Shown: one piece after another, positions 16,238-24,543 of the stretch
Numbering within the stretch: position 1 is the first letter of the stretch
How the letters are laid out: the number at the start of each line of letters is the position of its first letter
Origin: Aquabacterium sp.
Lineage (GTDB): Bacteria; Pseudomonadota; Gammaproteobacteria; Burkholderiales; Burkholderiaceae_C
Assembly (NCBI RefSeq): GCF_029946005.1
Contig: NZ_JAQSDR010000038.1
Span: 62,001 to 126,000 of the forward strand
Reading direction: 5' to 3'
DNA length: 64,000 nucleotides
Notes under the pieces: model-generated
Database searches by the model: none
What the model saw: only the letters and a program-made list of their open reading frames with translations
Told to the model about the DNA's origin: nothing
Made by a program: the position numbers and the translations under genes

Positions 16238-17449
16238 CTAAAAACCCGGGATCCCAACGGGCAGTGTGGTGTCGAACACGCGTTCAATCAGCCAGACGGT
16301 GGCCATGAAGGCGATCAGCAGGGAGCCGCCGCCCACGAACACCCAGCGGTACAGCGGCGTGCGGCGCAGCAGGCCGATGATGGGCAAGGTCACCGCCACC
16401 AGCGCCAGCTGCCCCAGTTCGACCCCGAGGTTGAAGCCGAGCAGTGGCACGGCCAGGTCACCGCCCGACAAGCCCAGATCCTGCATGGCCCCCGCGAAAC
16501 CGAAACCGTGCACCAGGCCGAAGCCGAACACCACGGTCCAGCGGGGCGCGCGCAGCAGGGGCAGCATGTTGTCGAGCGCGGCCAGCAGCACGCTGAGCGC
16601 GATCAGGGATTCAACCCAGCGCGAGGGCGGCGACAAGACCCCGAAAGCAGCCAGCCCCAAGGTGATGGAGTGGGCCACCGTGAAGGCGGTGACCAGGCGC
16701 AGCACTTCCGTGGCCGAGCCGCCCCAGCTTGGGCGAGGCTGCCAGCCGGCCATCGGCGGGTACCAGCGCGCGGGCCCCGGGCGTTGCCACACCGAGACCA
16801 GCAGCAGCGACATCAGGAACAGGATGTGGTCGGTGCCGATCGCGATGTGGTGCATGCCGTCCAGGATGAAGCGCCACAGGCTGGGCCAGAACGATGGCGG
16901 CGAGCTGCCGTGAAAAGTCAATGTTTGCGTGGGCCGGGGCGTGCCCAGCACCACGGCGCGGGTGTCGCCCAGTGAGGCGGTCAAGCGCACGATGCCCCGG
17001 TGCGTCGGGTCGGTCAGGGCGAAGAGGCGGTAATCGATGTCCAGGCTCTGCCAGGCGTGCCCGGTGGCCAAAGGGCATTGGGCGGTCCAGCGCAAGACCG
17101 CGTAGCGGCCGTCGGTGTGGGTGTCGATCTGTGGTTCGGCCGGTGGTTCGGCCATGGGCGTGCAATCCTGGCCGTCATGGCGCAAACGCAAGGTCGGTCG
17201 GGCAAAGTTCATCAGCTCTGACCAGCGGGGCCGCACTTCGCCCCAGGTGAGCAGGCCATCGTCGTCGCGGTCCAACCCCAACTCGGTGTCCAGGTCACGC
17301 AGGGCAATGTGCCAGCTCACGTCCACGCGGCCAGCGTCCTGCGGGGTCAGGGTGAGGTAGCTGTCGCTGGGCTTGTGGGCTTGAGCCAGGCCTCCCAAGA
17401 GCAGCAAGGCCAAAGCCAGCAGCAAGAGTTTGAGCTTGAAGTTTTTCAT
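16238..17449 (-). CDS. HupE/UreJ-like membrane protein with an EF-hand loop
   Basis: A 403-residue protein with a signal peptide ending AQA (24), a periplasmic N-terminal part to about 185, then six to seven membrane helices. The membrane part has the HIAIGTDHILFLMSLLL start, VHGFGFAG and NLGVELGQ motifs of HupE/UreJ 2 proteins, which are linked to nickel or other metal uptake. Residues 60-71 (DRDDDGLLTWGE) fit a 12-residue calcium-binding EF-hand loop: acidic at 1, 3, 5 and 12, Gly at 6. It overlaps the TPR gene by four bases. Confidence 0.85.
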   Translation of the reverse strand: MKNFKLKLLLLALALLLLGGLAQAHKPSDSYLTLTPQDAGRVDVSWHIALRDLDTELGLDRDDDGLLTWGEVRPRWSELMNFARPTLRLRHDGQDCTPMAEPPAEPQIDTHTDGRYAVLRWTAQCPLATGHAWQSLDIDYRLFALTDPTHRGIVRLTASLGDTRAVVLGTPRPTQTLTFHGSSPPSFWPSLWRFILDGMHHIAIGTDHILFLMSLLLVSVWQRPGPARWYPPMAGWQPRPSWGGSATEVLRLVTAFTVAHSITLGLAAFGVLSPPSRWVESLIALSVLLAALDNMLPLLRAPRWTVVFGFGLVHGFGFAGAMQDLGLSGGDLAVPLLGFNLGVELGQLALVAVTLPIIGLLRRTPLYRWVFVGGGSLLIAFMATVWLIERVFDTTLPVGIPGF

Positions 17450-18597
17450 CGCAGCCAGGGTTTCAAGCGCTGGTCGGACCAGCCTGCCTGGGCGATGAAA
17501 TCGCGCACGGGCTGGGCGGCGGCGTCTTGCCGGGCAGCGCGGGCGGCTTCCAGCAAGATGCGCGCATCGGCGGGTTCTTTCTGCACGGCCCAGTTGGCCT
17601 GGGCCAGCTGCAAGGCGGTGTCGGGGCGCTGGAGCAGGTGCAAGGCAAAGCGCGCTTCTTCGCGGCGGTGCACCTCGTCGCCCCGTTCGTGCGCGGCGTG
17701 GAAGCGGGCGCGCAGGGCTTGCACGGTGGCGTCCAGGCGCGGCGCGTCCTTGGTCTGGGCATAGGCCAGGGCCAGGCGCAGCAGCAGGCCGTCGTTGCGT
17801 TGCAGTTTTTCAAGGCGCTTGATCACCTCGCTGGCCTGGCCCTGGTCCAGCAGGAAGTCGGCGTAAGCCCCTTCGGTGTAGGCGTCTGGCGCGGTGACGA
17901 GCAAGCGCTGGTACAAAGTTTGGGCTTCATCGCGGCGGCCCAGGCGTTCGGCCAGCTCGGCCTGGATCAGGTTCAACCAGGGATGCAGGTCGGGTGGGGC
18001 CTGGCGGGTCAAGGCCTGCAGGGAGAGCCTGGCGGGTGCGCCTTGTCCTTGCAGGCTGGACAGCTCCAGCAGGCAAGCCTGGCCGTGCCAAGCGGCGCCG
18101 ATGCCGATCAGGGCTTCGCACGAGGTCTTGGCCTCTTTGTAGCGGCCGGTCACTTGCAGTATGGAAGCGCGCGTCAGCCAGGCTTGGGCATTCGAGCGGT
18201 CTTGCCTCAGCACCGCCTCCAGATCGCGCAAGGCGGGTTCGAAATCATGCTGGTTCTGCAAGATGGTGGCGCGAAGCAGGCGGATGGGCAGGGGCGGCGC
18301 GGGCAGGCTCCACCAGGCTTGCAGGGCGCCTTGGGCCTGGCCCATCCAGCGGGGATCGCCATCGCGGCGGGATATCTCGATGGCTTGGTGCGCCAGCCGT
18401 GCGGCCAGCGCAGCGTCGTTGGGGTTCTGTCGGGCCTGGGTGCGCAGGCTGCGCCAGGTGCGTTCTTCGTCCGGCAAGGGGCGGTCGCGCAGGGTTTCGA
18501 TCACCTCGCTGTCGGCCTGGGGTGTGAAAGGGGCGCCATGGGCCCTGCCCGCCACCAAGGTGACGAGCAAGAACGCCATGAGCAACCCCCTTCTCAT
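17446..18597 (-). CDS. Secreted TPR protein
   Basis: A 383-residue protein with a signal peptide (MRRGLLMAFLLVTLVAG, cleavage near 22) and an all-helical mature part. Several degenerate tetratricopeptide repeats are visible, including DLEAVLRQDRSNAQAWLTRA (about 141-160) and ASILQVTGRYKEAKTSCEAL. It should be a periplasmic protein-protein adaptor. It overlaps the downstream HupE-like gene by four bases (ATGA) and follows the small lipoprotein by ten, so it is part of the DUF4331-sigma operon. No enzymatic motif is present. Confidence 0.8.
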   Translation of the reverse strand: MRRGLLMAFLLVTLVAGRAHGAPFTPQADSEVIETLRDRPLPDEERTWRSLRTQARQNPNDAALAARLAHQAIEISRRDGDPRWMGQAQGALQAWWSLPAPPLPIRLLRATILQNQHDFEPALRDLEAVLRQDRSNAQAWLTRASILQVTGRYKEAKTSCEALIGIGAAWHGQACLLELSSLQGQGAPARLSLQALTRQAPPDLHPWLNLIQAELAERLGRRDEAQTLYQRLLVTAPDAYTEGAYADFLLDQGQASEVIKRLEKLQRNDGLLLRLALAYAQTKDAPRLDATVQALRARFHAAHERGDEVHRREEARFALHLLQRPDTALQLAQANWAVQKEPADARILLEAARAARQDAAAQPVRDFIAQAGWSDQRLKPWLR

Positions 18598-18607
18598 GCG
18601 CGGCCGA

Positions 18608-18880
18608 TCAGTTCACCACGGTGGGCTCGGCCGAGTCGTCGGATGCCAGCATCTCTGGCACGACGACCGGCTCCAGCACGTCCGAGGTGGCCGTGGGCAC
18701 AGCGGACAGATCGCTGACGTACAGGGTGGCCACATCGGGCGAGTTGGCCGCCGCCGGCGGCACTTGCGCGGTGACGTCGGCAGGCGTGGTGGAGGGGATG
18801 TTGGGATCATCACCACCCCCGCACGCCACCAGCACGGTGGACAGTACGGCGGCCAGTAGCAGGTTGGGCAGGCGTGTCAT
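18608..18880 (-). CDS. Small lipoprotein of the DUF4331 operon
   Basis: A 90-residue protein starting at the ATG ending at 18880, behind GAGGAG. It has a lipoprotein signal (LSTVLVACGGGDD; lipidated Cys at residue 20) with the CGGG pattern common in betaproteobacterial lipoproteins. The rest is Pro/Thr/Ala/Val-rich and acidic, with no fold I recognise. The gene is ten bases from each neighbour in the same operon. A tether between the secreted DUF4331 protein and the envelope is possible but not shown. Confidence 0.7.
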   Translation of the reverse strand: MTRLPNLLLAAVLSTVLVACGGGDDPNIPSTTPADVTAQVPPAAANSPDVATLYVSDLSAVPTATSDVLEPVVVPEMLASDDSAEPTVVN

Positions 18881-18890
18881 GTCAGGCTCC

Positions 18891-20537
18891 TCACAGGTTC
18901 TTCGCGCCAGGCAGCGGCGCATTCAGGTAAGGGAAGGCGTTCTTGAAGTGCAGCGGGTTCGCGCGCACCGCATCGTTGAAGCCCAGGCCGCCCACGGGTG
19001 CATCGCTGGGGGCGCATCCCACCTTCAAGGCATCGTTTGACCCGGTGAGGGTGCACAGCGCACCCATGGCCACGCGCAGCGACACGTCGACCACATCATC
19101 GCCCAGACGTCGCCCATTGGGGAAGCCCGCGCTGTCGCCAGCCGCCACGCCCAGAGGATTCTGCGAAGCCAGCTGCCTTGGGGCGATGGCCGTGTTCAGC
19201 CGCAGCATCTCGGCCAGCGGGCCGCGGCGGTTGGCGTCCGCACCGGTCAGGTCGGTGATGTTGGCGGGGCGGTTCACCGTGGGCAAGCCGGTCAGGAAGG
19301 CCGTCATCAAATCCTTGCGCGGGAAGTTGGTGGGTGCCACGGCGGTGGGAAACAGCACCTGGATCAGCGCGGGCAAGGTCGGGTGGGTCACGTAGTCCGC
19401 GAAGTTGGCCGCGTCGTCCTTGGGCTTGGACGCGTTGAACTTGTCCTTGTCCTTCAGGCCGATGACGACTTCATTGACCAGGGGCATGCCCAGGCGCGAG
19501 ACCTGCGTCCAGGCGCCACCGGTTTTTTCGCTGGCCTGCAGGCCCGACTTGGGCTTGCCATCGAGCAAACGGGCCTGGCGCAAGCTGGCCGTGGTCCAGG
19601 CACCGACGACCTTGTCGGTGGTGGAGGCGGTCAGGCAACTGGCGGGCATCTCGACTGCGAGCGAGGTCACGTTCTTGTCAGACAACTCGCCGAACTCGTT
19701 GGCGTCATTGGTGCCGTTCAGGGCCTTGGCATTGGCCTCGTTGGTGATGACGCTGGCGGGCGCGTTGACCAGGTCAAAAATGCGGCCGAGGTTGACCGAG
19801 AAGGCCTCCTTGCGCTGGCCCACGAAGACACGGCCAGGCGCGCTGCAGCCAGGGATGGTGATGTTGTAGATGTACTTGTTGGCGTAGGCCTCGTAAGCGG
19901 TGGCATCCCCCAGGGTCTTCTCGCCGATGTAGTCGATCGGCTTGGTGAAGGTGGTGCCTGACTGACCCGTGGGACTGCCGCTGGCGATGCTGATCTGGTG
20001 GCGTGCGCCAGTGCGTCGATCGCCCCGCACGATGAACATTTCATAGGTCTCGGCGAAGCTCAGCGGGTCACCCGCCACGCCGGAGATGCCGCCTGCCTGG
20101 CGCAGCGGGATGGACACGTTCTTCTTCGCACCCGTCGGGCCGATGGGCAGCGTGATGCCCGCCCCTGCGGCGTTCAAGGTGTTCTTGAAGCGGAACTGGA
20201 GGGTGATGTCTTCGACCGCGTCACCGTTGTTGTCCACGTGGATTTCGTACAGCGCGTTCGGGTCCAGCGAGAAGTAGTTGGGGCCGCCATAGGCGTCCTG
20301 CAAGGGCAGGTAGTTGGCGATCAAGGTCACGAAGGCGCTTTTGCCGCCGGAGCCGTCGCTGGCCACGCCTTCGTAGCTGTTGAACAGGTAGAAGTCGGTG
20401 GCGTCGATCTTGGGCGCGGTGGTGATGAAGGGCGCTTCACGGTGGCTGGACGCCATCGCTGTGGTGGCCAGCAGCGACAAGGCGCAGGCAAATAGGGTGG
20501 GCCGCAAGGGCGGCAAAACGCGTGAGTTGGTAGGCAT
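18891..20537 (-). CDS. DUF4331 family secreted protein
   Basis: A 548-residue protein beginning MPTNSRVLPP at the ATG ending at 20537, with AGGAG eight bases upstream. A signal peptide ends at AMA|SSHREAP; the SSHREAPFI start and KIDATDFYLFNSYE are the hallmarks of DUF4331. Other conserved blocks include LQFRF near residue 105, and GRRLGDDVVDVSLRVAMGALC in the C-terminal part. The function of DUF4331 is unknown; genes of this family recur with HupE-like, TPR and ECF sigma genes, as seen here. It is the first gene of the operon and has its own ECF-type promoter. Confidence 0.9.
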   Translation of the reverse strand: MPTNSRVLPPLRPTLFACALSLLATTAMASSHREAPFITTAPKIDATDFYLFNSYEGVASDGSGGKSAFVTLIANYLPLQDAYGGPNYFSLDPNALYEIHVDNNGDAVEDITLQFRFKNTLNAAGAGITLPIGPTGAKKNVSIPLRQAGGISGVAGDPLSFAETYEMFIVRGDRRTGARHQISIASGSPTGQSGTTFTKPIDYIGEKTLGDATAYEAYANKYIYNITIPGCSAPGRVFVGQRKEAFSVNLGRIFDLVNAPASVITNEANAKALNGTNDANEFGELSDKNVTSLAVEMPASCLTASTTDKVVGAWTTASLRQARLLDGKPKSGLQASEKTGGAWTQVSRLGMPLVNEVVIGLKDKDKFNASKPKDDAANFADYVTHPTLPALIQVLFPTAVAPTNFPRKDLMTAFLTGLPTVNRPANITDLTGADANRRGPLAEMLRLNTAIAPRQLASQNPLGVAAGDSAGFPNGRRLGDDVVDVSLRVAMGALCTLTGSNDALKVGCAPSDAPVGGLGFNDAVRANPLHFKNAFPYLNAPLPGAKNL

Positions 20538-20577
20538 GACAGGCTCCTGGAAAGGGTTGGACGAACGACTGCTGAAT

Positions 20578-20607
20578 CCCTTACGCCGCGAAGCGGTGAA
20601 TGGATGC
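20578..20607 (-). promoter_or_regulatory. ECF-type promoter of the DUF4331 operon (predicted)
   Basis: On the minus strand GCATCC (20607-20602) is followed after exactly 18 bases by TAAGG (20583-20579), ending 41 bases before the DUF4331 start codon. This resembles promoters of Rhodobacter SigE-type ECF factors (TGATCC, 18 bases, TAAGA-like) and has no sigma-70 character. The obvious user is the ECF sigma factor encoded at the end of this operon, which would give positive autoregulation. The pattern is seen directly; the assignment is inferred. Confidence 0.5.
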
Positions 20608-20684
20608 ACGGGTTGCAAAAAACCTTCGCGTCGAAAGCCTTTTTCTTTGGAGGGGTTAATTCGAGCCGCGCCCCGTTTCAAGAC

Positions 20685-20699
20685 GACCGGTCATATAGT
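20685..20699 (+). promoter_or_regulatory. TetR operator core and -10 box before the TetR/ene-reductase genes
   Basis: GACCGGTC, a perfect eight-base palindrome, lies at 20685-20692, directly before a -10-like TATAGT at 20694-20699. The TetR gene begins seven bases later, so the mRNA would be almost leaderless. A GACCGGTC core next to a promoter is what one expects of the operator of an electrophile-sensing TetR regulator such as NemR. No good -35 box is seen, and the palindrome is short, so this is a suggestion. Confidence 0.4.
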
Positions 20700-20705
20700 T
20701 TGTCC

Positions 20706-21299
20706 ATGCCCCGCACCGCCGACCCCACCGACATCCCCCGCCGCTTGAGCGACGCGGGTTACGCCTTGTTCCAGCTCCAGGGCTACAACGCCACCGGCAT
20801 CCAGCAGATCACCGACAAGGCCGGGGTGCCCAAGGGCTCGTTCTACAACCACTTCAACAGCAAAGAGGCCTTTGCAGCGCAGATCCTGCGCAACTACGCG
20901 AAGTGGGTGGGCGATGCCTGGATCGCGGCCTTGAAGGACGCTCCGCCGGCCCCTTTGGCCGCCATCCACCACGTGTTTGGCCAGTTCATCGCGCACCACG
21001 ACCAAACCGGTTGCCAGGGCTGCCTGGTGGGCAACTTCGCCGCCGAAGTGGTGGAGGCCAGTGAGACCTGCCGCGCCGTGCTGTCCGATGTGTTGCGCGA
21101 TTGGCGCGACCGCCTGGCCGACCTGATTCTGCAAGCCCAGCAAGCCGGCGAAATCCGCGACGACGTGGACGCCAAGGTGCTGGCCAACTTCTTCTGGGAC
21201 GCGTGGGAGGGCGCCGTGCTGCGCAGCAAGGTTGAGCACAGCGTGCGGCCCTTGAACGAAGTGCGGCATCTTTTGCTCGACAAATTCTTCCTGCCCTGA
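20706..21299 (+). CDS. TetR family regulator (NemR-like)
   Basis: A 197-residue protein with a TetR helix-turn-helix at about 15-60 (GYNATGIQQITDKAGVPKGSFYNHFNSKEAF). The C-terminal part carries DQTGCQGCLVGNFAAEV (98-114), holding two cysteines (Cys102, Cys105) in the place where NemR/AcuR-type repressors keep reactive cysteines. It precedes an old-yellow-enzyme gene by 69 bases, the standard nemR-nemA arrangement, so it probably represses that gene until an electrophile (quinone, aldehyde, chlorine species) modifies the cysteines. Confidence 0.82.
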   Translation: MPRTADPTDIPRRLSDAGYALFQLQGYNATGIQQITDKAGVPKGSFYNHFNSKEAFAAQILRNYAKWVGDAWIAALKDAPPAPLAAIHHVFGQFIAHHDQTGCQGCLVGNFAAEVVEASETCRAVLSDVLRDWRDRLADLILQAQQAGEIRDDVDAKVLANFFWDAWEGAVLRSKVEHSVRPLNEVRHLLLDKFFLP

Positions 21300-21368
21300 C
21301 CACACGGGCTTCATCCACGCATCGCCGCCTGTGCGGCACCCCCCGTTTCCCAACCAGGAGTCCATTGC

Positions 21369-22481
21369 ATGACTGCCCCCGATCACACGACCCAAGACGC
21401 CGCGCTGTTCCAGCCTTTCCAACTGGGGGGCATCACCCTGGCCAACCGCCTGGTGATGGCGCCCTTGACGCGCAACCGTGCCGAAGCGGGCAACGTGCCC
21501 GGCCCCCTGACCATCGAGTACTACGCCCAGCGCGCCTCGGTCGGCTTGATCATTGCCGAAGCCACCCAGGTGTCGGCGCAAGCCCAGGGTTACAACGCCA
21601 CGCCCGGCGTGCACAGCCCCGAGCAGATCGCCGGTTGGAAGAAGGTGACCGATGAGGTGCACGCCCGTGGCGGCCGCATCTTCGTGCAGCTGTGGCACAC
21701 CGGCCGCATGTCGCACACCGCTTTCCAGCCGGGCGAGCAAGCGCCCGTGGCCCCCTCGGCCATCGCGGCCAAGGCCAAGACCTTCATCCCCGGCGCTGGC
21801 TACGTCGACACCTCCACGCCGCGCGCGCTGGAGACGGAAGAGATCGCGGGCATCGTCAACGATTTCCGCACCGCGGCCCGCCATTCGATTGAAGCCGGTT
21901 TTGACGGCATTGAAGTCCACGGCGCCCACGGCTACCTGCTGGACGCCTTCCTGCGCGATGGCTCCAACAAGCGCACCGACCGCTATGGTGGCAGCATCGA
22001 GAACCGCGCCCGCTTCCTGGTCGAGGTGATGGCCGCCGTGATCGACGAGATCGGGGCGGACAAAGTGGGCGTGCGCCTGTCGCCCGTCTCGCCCGTCAAC
22101 GATTCCAGCGAGAGCCACCCGCAGCCCTTGTTTGAGCACGTGGTGCGCGAGCTGAACAAGCTCAAGCCCGTCTACATCCACGTGGTGGAAGGCGCCACCG
22201 GCGGCCCGCGCGACATCGCCCCGTTTGACTACGAAGCGCTGCGCAAGCTGTACGACGGCGTCTGGATGCTGAACAACGGCTACGACAAGGCCATGGCCGT
22301 GGACGTGGTCGCTTCCGGCAAGGCTGACCTGGTGTCCTTTGGCCGCCTGATGTTGACCAACCCCGACCTGCCGCGCCGCTTCAAGGAAAACGCGCCGCTG
22401 AACGAGTTGTTCAAGGACGCGCCTTTGTATGGCGGCGTGGGTGCGCACGGCTACACCGACTACCCCGCCTTGCCCGCTTGA
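21369..22481 (+). CDS. Old-yellow-enzyme ene-reductase (NemA-like)
   Basis: A 370-residue FMN-dependent oxidoreductase of the NADH:flavin oxidoreductase family. The barrel starts LFQPFQLGGITLANRLVMAPLTRNRA (about 14-39); EATQVSAQAQGY, the WHTGR motif (FVQLWHTGRMSH, about 107-118), the active-site pair in GFDGIEVHGAHGYLLDAFL and the C-terminal SFGRLMLTNPDLP phosphate-binding part are all present. It reduces activated C=C bonds and nitro compounds such as N-ethylmaleimide using NAD(P)H. The ribosome site AGGAG precedes ATG 21369. It is very likely controlled by the upstream TetR protein. Confidence 0.93.
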   Translation: MTAPDHTTQDAALFQPFQLGGITLANRLVMAPLTRNRAEAGNVPGPLTIEYYAQRASVGLIIAEATQVSAQAQGYNATPGVHSPEQIAGWKKVTDEVHARGGRIFVQLWHTGRMSHTAFQPGEQAPVAPSAIAAKAKTFIPGAGYVDTSTPRALETEEIAGIVNDFRTAARHSIEAGFDGIEVHGAHGYLLDAFLRDGSNKRTDRYGGSIENRARFLVEVMAAVIDEIGADKVGVRLSPVSPVNDSSESHPQPLFEHVVRELNKLKPVYIHVVEGATGGPRDIAPFDYEALRKLYDGVWMLNNGYDKAMAVDVVASGKADLVSFGRLMLTNPDLPRRFKENAPLNELFKDAPLYGGVGAHGYTDYPALPA

Positions 22482-22506
22482 CGCGTTGAACGGGTATCCT
22501 GACCGG

Positions 22507-23385
22507 ATGCCCGCTGCTGATTTGATGACCCCTGCGCCCGACATCGCGACCCTGCTCGCCTTGTTGGGCGCTGGTCCTTGGGCCGTCCTCACTGGCGCGG
22601 GCCTGAGCACCGGCAGCGGCATCCCCGCCTACCGCGATCGCCACGGGCAATGGCAGCACTCCAAGCCCATTCAGCACCAGGAGTTCCTGGGCTCTGAGGC
22701 CATGCGGCGCCGCTACTGGGCCCGCAGTTTCGTGGGTTGGCAAACCATGTCGCGGGCCCAGCCCAATGCCGGACACCGGGCCATCGCCCAGCTGGAAGCG
22801 CGGGGCTTGGTCAGCACGGTGATCACCCAGAACGTGGACAGCCTGCACCACCACGCCGGCAGCCAGTCGGTGATCGAACTGCACGGCAGCATCGCCCGCG
22901 TGCGGTGCCTGTCGTGCCAGCAGCGCTACTCACGTGCGCAGGTGCAGGTGCTGCTGCAAGACCGCAACCCGGAGTTTGACCCGATGCTGCGGTTGGACTT
23001 CCATGCTGCGCCCGATGGCGATGCCCACCTCGAAGACCAGCACCACGCCTCCTTCCAGGTGCCGGCCTGCCCCGCCTGCCAGGGCGTGATGAAACCCGAC
23101 GTGGTGTTCTTTGGCGACAACGTGCCGCGCGACCGTGTCGCGGCCGCCAGCCAGGCCGTGGAGAACGCCTCGGCGCTGCTGGTGGTGGGCTCCTCCCTGT
23201 CGGTGTACTCGGGCTTTCGCTTTGCCGAACAGGCTCACCGCCTGGGCAAGCCTGTGCTGGCCATCAACCAGGGCGCGACGCGCGCCGATGCCCTGCTGTC
23301 GGCCAAGCTGGAGCTTGATTGCAGCGAGGCGCTGGCCCAGCTTTTGAGCGCCAGCCTTGATGCTGGTCAAGCCACCGGGCCTTAA
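22507..23385 (+). CDS. Sir2-type NAD-dependent protein deacylase
   Basis: A 292-residue sirtuin. The NAD-binding part shows LTGAGLSTGSGIPAYRD (28-44) and TQNVDSLHHHAG (107-118); the catalytic His126 is in ELHGS; a zinc site is formed by Cys134 and Cys137 and the later CPAC pair; FFGDNVP and the GSSLSVYSG Rossmann motif follow. It should remove acetyl or other acyl groups from lysine using NAD. The start at 22507 excludes a longer frame overlapping the ene-reductase. It lies 25 bases after that gene and may share its message. Confidence 0.92.
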   Translation: MPAADLMTPAPDIATLLALLGAGPWAVLTGAGLSTGSGIPAYRDRHGQWQHSKPIQHQEFLGSEAMRRRYWARSFVGWQTMSRAQPNAGHRAIAQLEARGLVSTVITQNVDSLHHHAGSQSVIELHGSIARVRCLSCQQRYSRAQVQVLLQDRNPEFDPMLRLDFHAAPDGDAHLEDQHHASFQVPACPACQGVMKPDVVFFGDNVPRDRVAAASQAVENASALLVVGSSLSVYSGFRFAEQAHRLGKPVLAINQGATRADALLSAKLELDCSEALAQLLSASLDAGQATGP

Positions 23386-23450
23386 GTCTGGACGATCGGG
23401 CGGGGGCTGCCTAGACTGGGGTTCCCATATAGACCCAGCAGGAGCAGACC

Positions 23451-24527
23451 ATGGCCCAGATGATGAAAGCAGCGATCTTTGTGGAGCCCGGTCGCATCGT
23501 GCTGGATGACAAACCCATGCCCGATGTGGGGCCGCTGGATGCGCTGATCAAGGTCACCACCACGACCATCTGCGGCACCGATGTGCACATCCTCAAGGGC
23601 GAATATCCCGTCGCCCGTGGCCTGACCATTGGCCATGAACCCGTGGGCATCATCCACAAACTGGGGTCGGCGGTGAGCGGCTTTCAGGAAGGCCAGCGCG
23701 TGATCGCCGGGGCCATCACCCCCAGCGGCTGGAGCAGCGCCTGCCAGTGCGGTGTGAGCTCGCAAGATGGCGCTGGCACGCCCCATGGCTTCAAGCTGAT
23801 GGGGGGCTGGAAGTTCGGCAACACCATCGACGGCTGCCAGGCCGAATACGTGCTGGTGCCCGATGCCATGGCCAACCTGGCGCCCGTGCCCGATGGCCTG
23901 AGCGATGAACAGGTGCTGATGTGCCCGGACATCATGTCCACCGGCTTCAGCGGCGCCGAGCGCGCTGGCATCCGCATTGGCGACACCGTGGCGGTGTTCG
24001 CGCAAGGCCCCATCGGCTTGTGCGCCACCGCCGGGGCCAAGTTGAGCGGGGCCACCACCATCATTGGCGTGGACCGTTTGGCGCAAAGGCTGACGGTGTC
24101 CAGCCGCATGGGCGCTGACCACGTGATCGACGCCAGCCGCCTGGACCCGGTCGATGAAATCATGCGCCTGACCGGTGGGCGTGGCGTGGATGTGGCCATT
24201 GAGGCCTTGGGCACGCAAGCCACCTTCGAGGCCTGCTTGAAAGTGCTGCGCCCGGGCGGTACCTTGTCCAGCCTGGGCGTTTACTCCACCGACCTCACCA
24301 TTCCGCTGGGCGCTTTCGCCGCCGGCCTGGGCGACCACAAGATCATCACCTCCTTGTGTCCGGGTGGTTCAGAGCGCATGCGTCGGCTGATGTCGGTGAT
24401 CGAATCCGGTCGGGTGGATTTGAGCGCCATGGTCACGCACCGCTTCAAGCTGGACGACATCGAACAGGCCTATGAGCTGTTCGGTCATCAACGAGATGGT
24501 GTGCTCAAAGTGGCGATCACGCCCTGA
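23451..24527 (+). CDS. Zinc-dependent secondary alcohol dehydrogenase
   Basis: A 358-residue medium-chain dehydrogenase. Catalytic zinc ligands Cys41 (ICGTD), His62/Glu63 (GHEP) and the Asp of MCPDIMSTG are all present, and the structural-zinc cysteine lobe is missing. This matches the tetrameric secondary ADHs of Thermoanaerobacter and Clostridium, as does the AITP...GGWKFGN loop. The cofactor fold has GVDR rather than the NADP-type GVGSR, so NAD is the likely cofactor. It interconverts secondary alcohols such as isopropanol with ketones. AGGAG precedes the ATG. The PHA synthase gene follows 16 bases later. Confidence 0.9.
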   Translation: MAQMMKAAIFVEPGRIVLDDKPMPDVGPLDALIKVTTTTICGTDVHILKGEYPVARGLTIGHEPVGIIHKLGSAVSGFQEGQRVIAGAITPSGWSSACQCGVSSQDGAGTPHGFKLMGGWKFGNTIDGCQAEYVLVPDAMANLAPVPDGLSDEQVLMCPDIMSTGFSGAERAGIRIGDTVAVFAQGPIGLCATAGAKLSGATTIIGVDRLAQRLTVSSRMGADHVIDASRLDPVDEIMRLTGGRGVDVAIEALGTQATFEACLKVLRPGGTLSSLGVYSTDLTIPLGAFAAGLGDHKIITSLCPGGSERMRRLMSVIESGRVDLSAMVTHRFKLDDIEQAYELFGHQRDGVLKVAITP

Positions 24528-24543
24528 ACAGAAGCAATCACGG

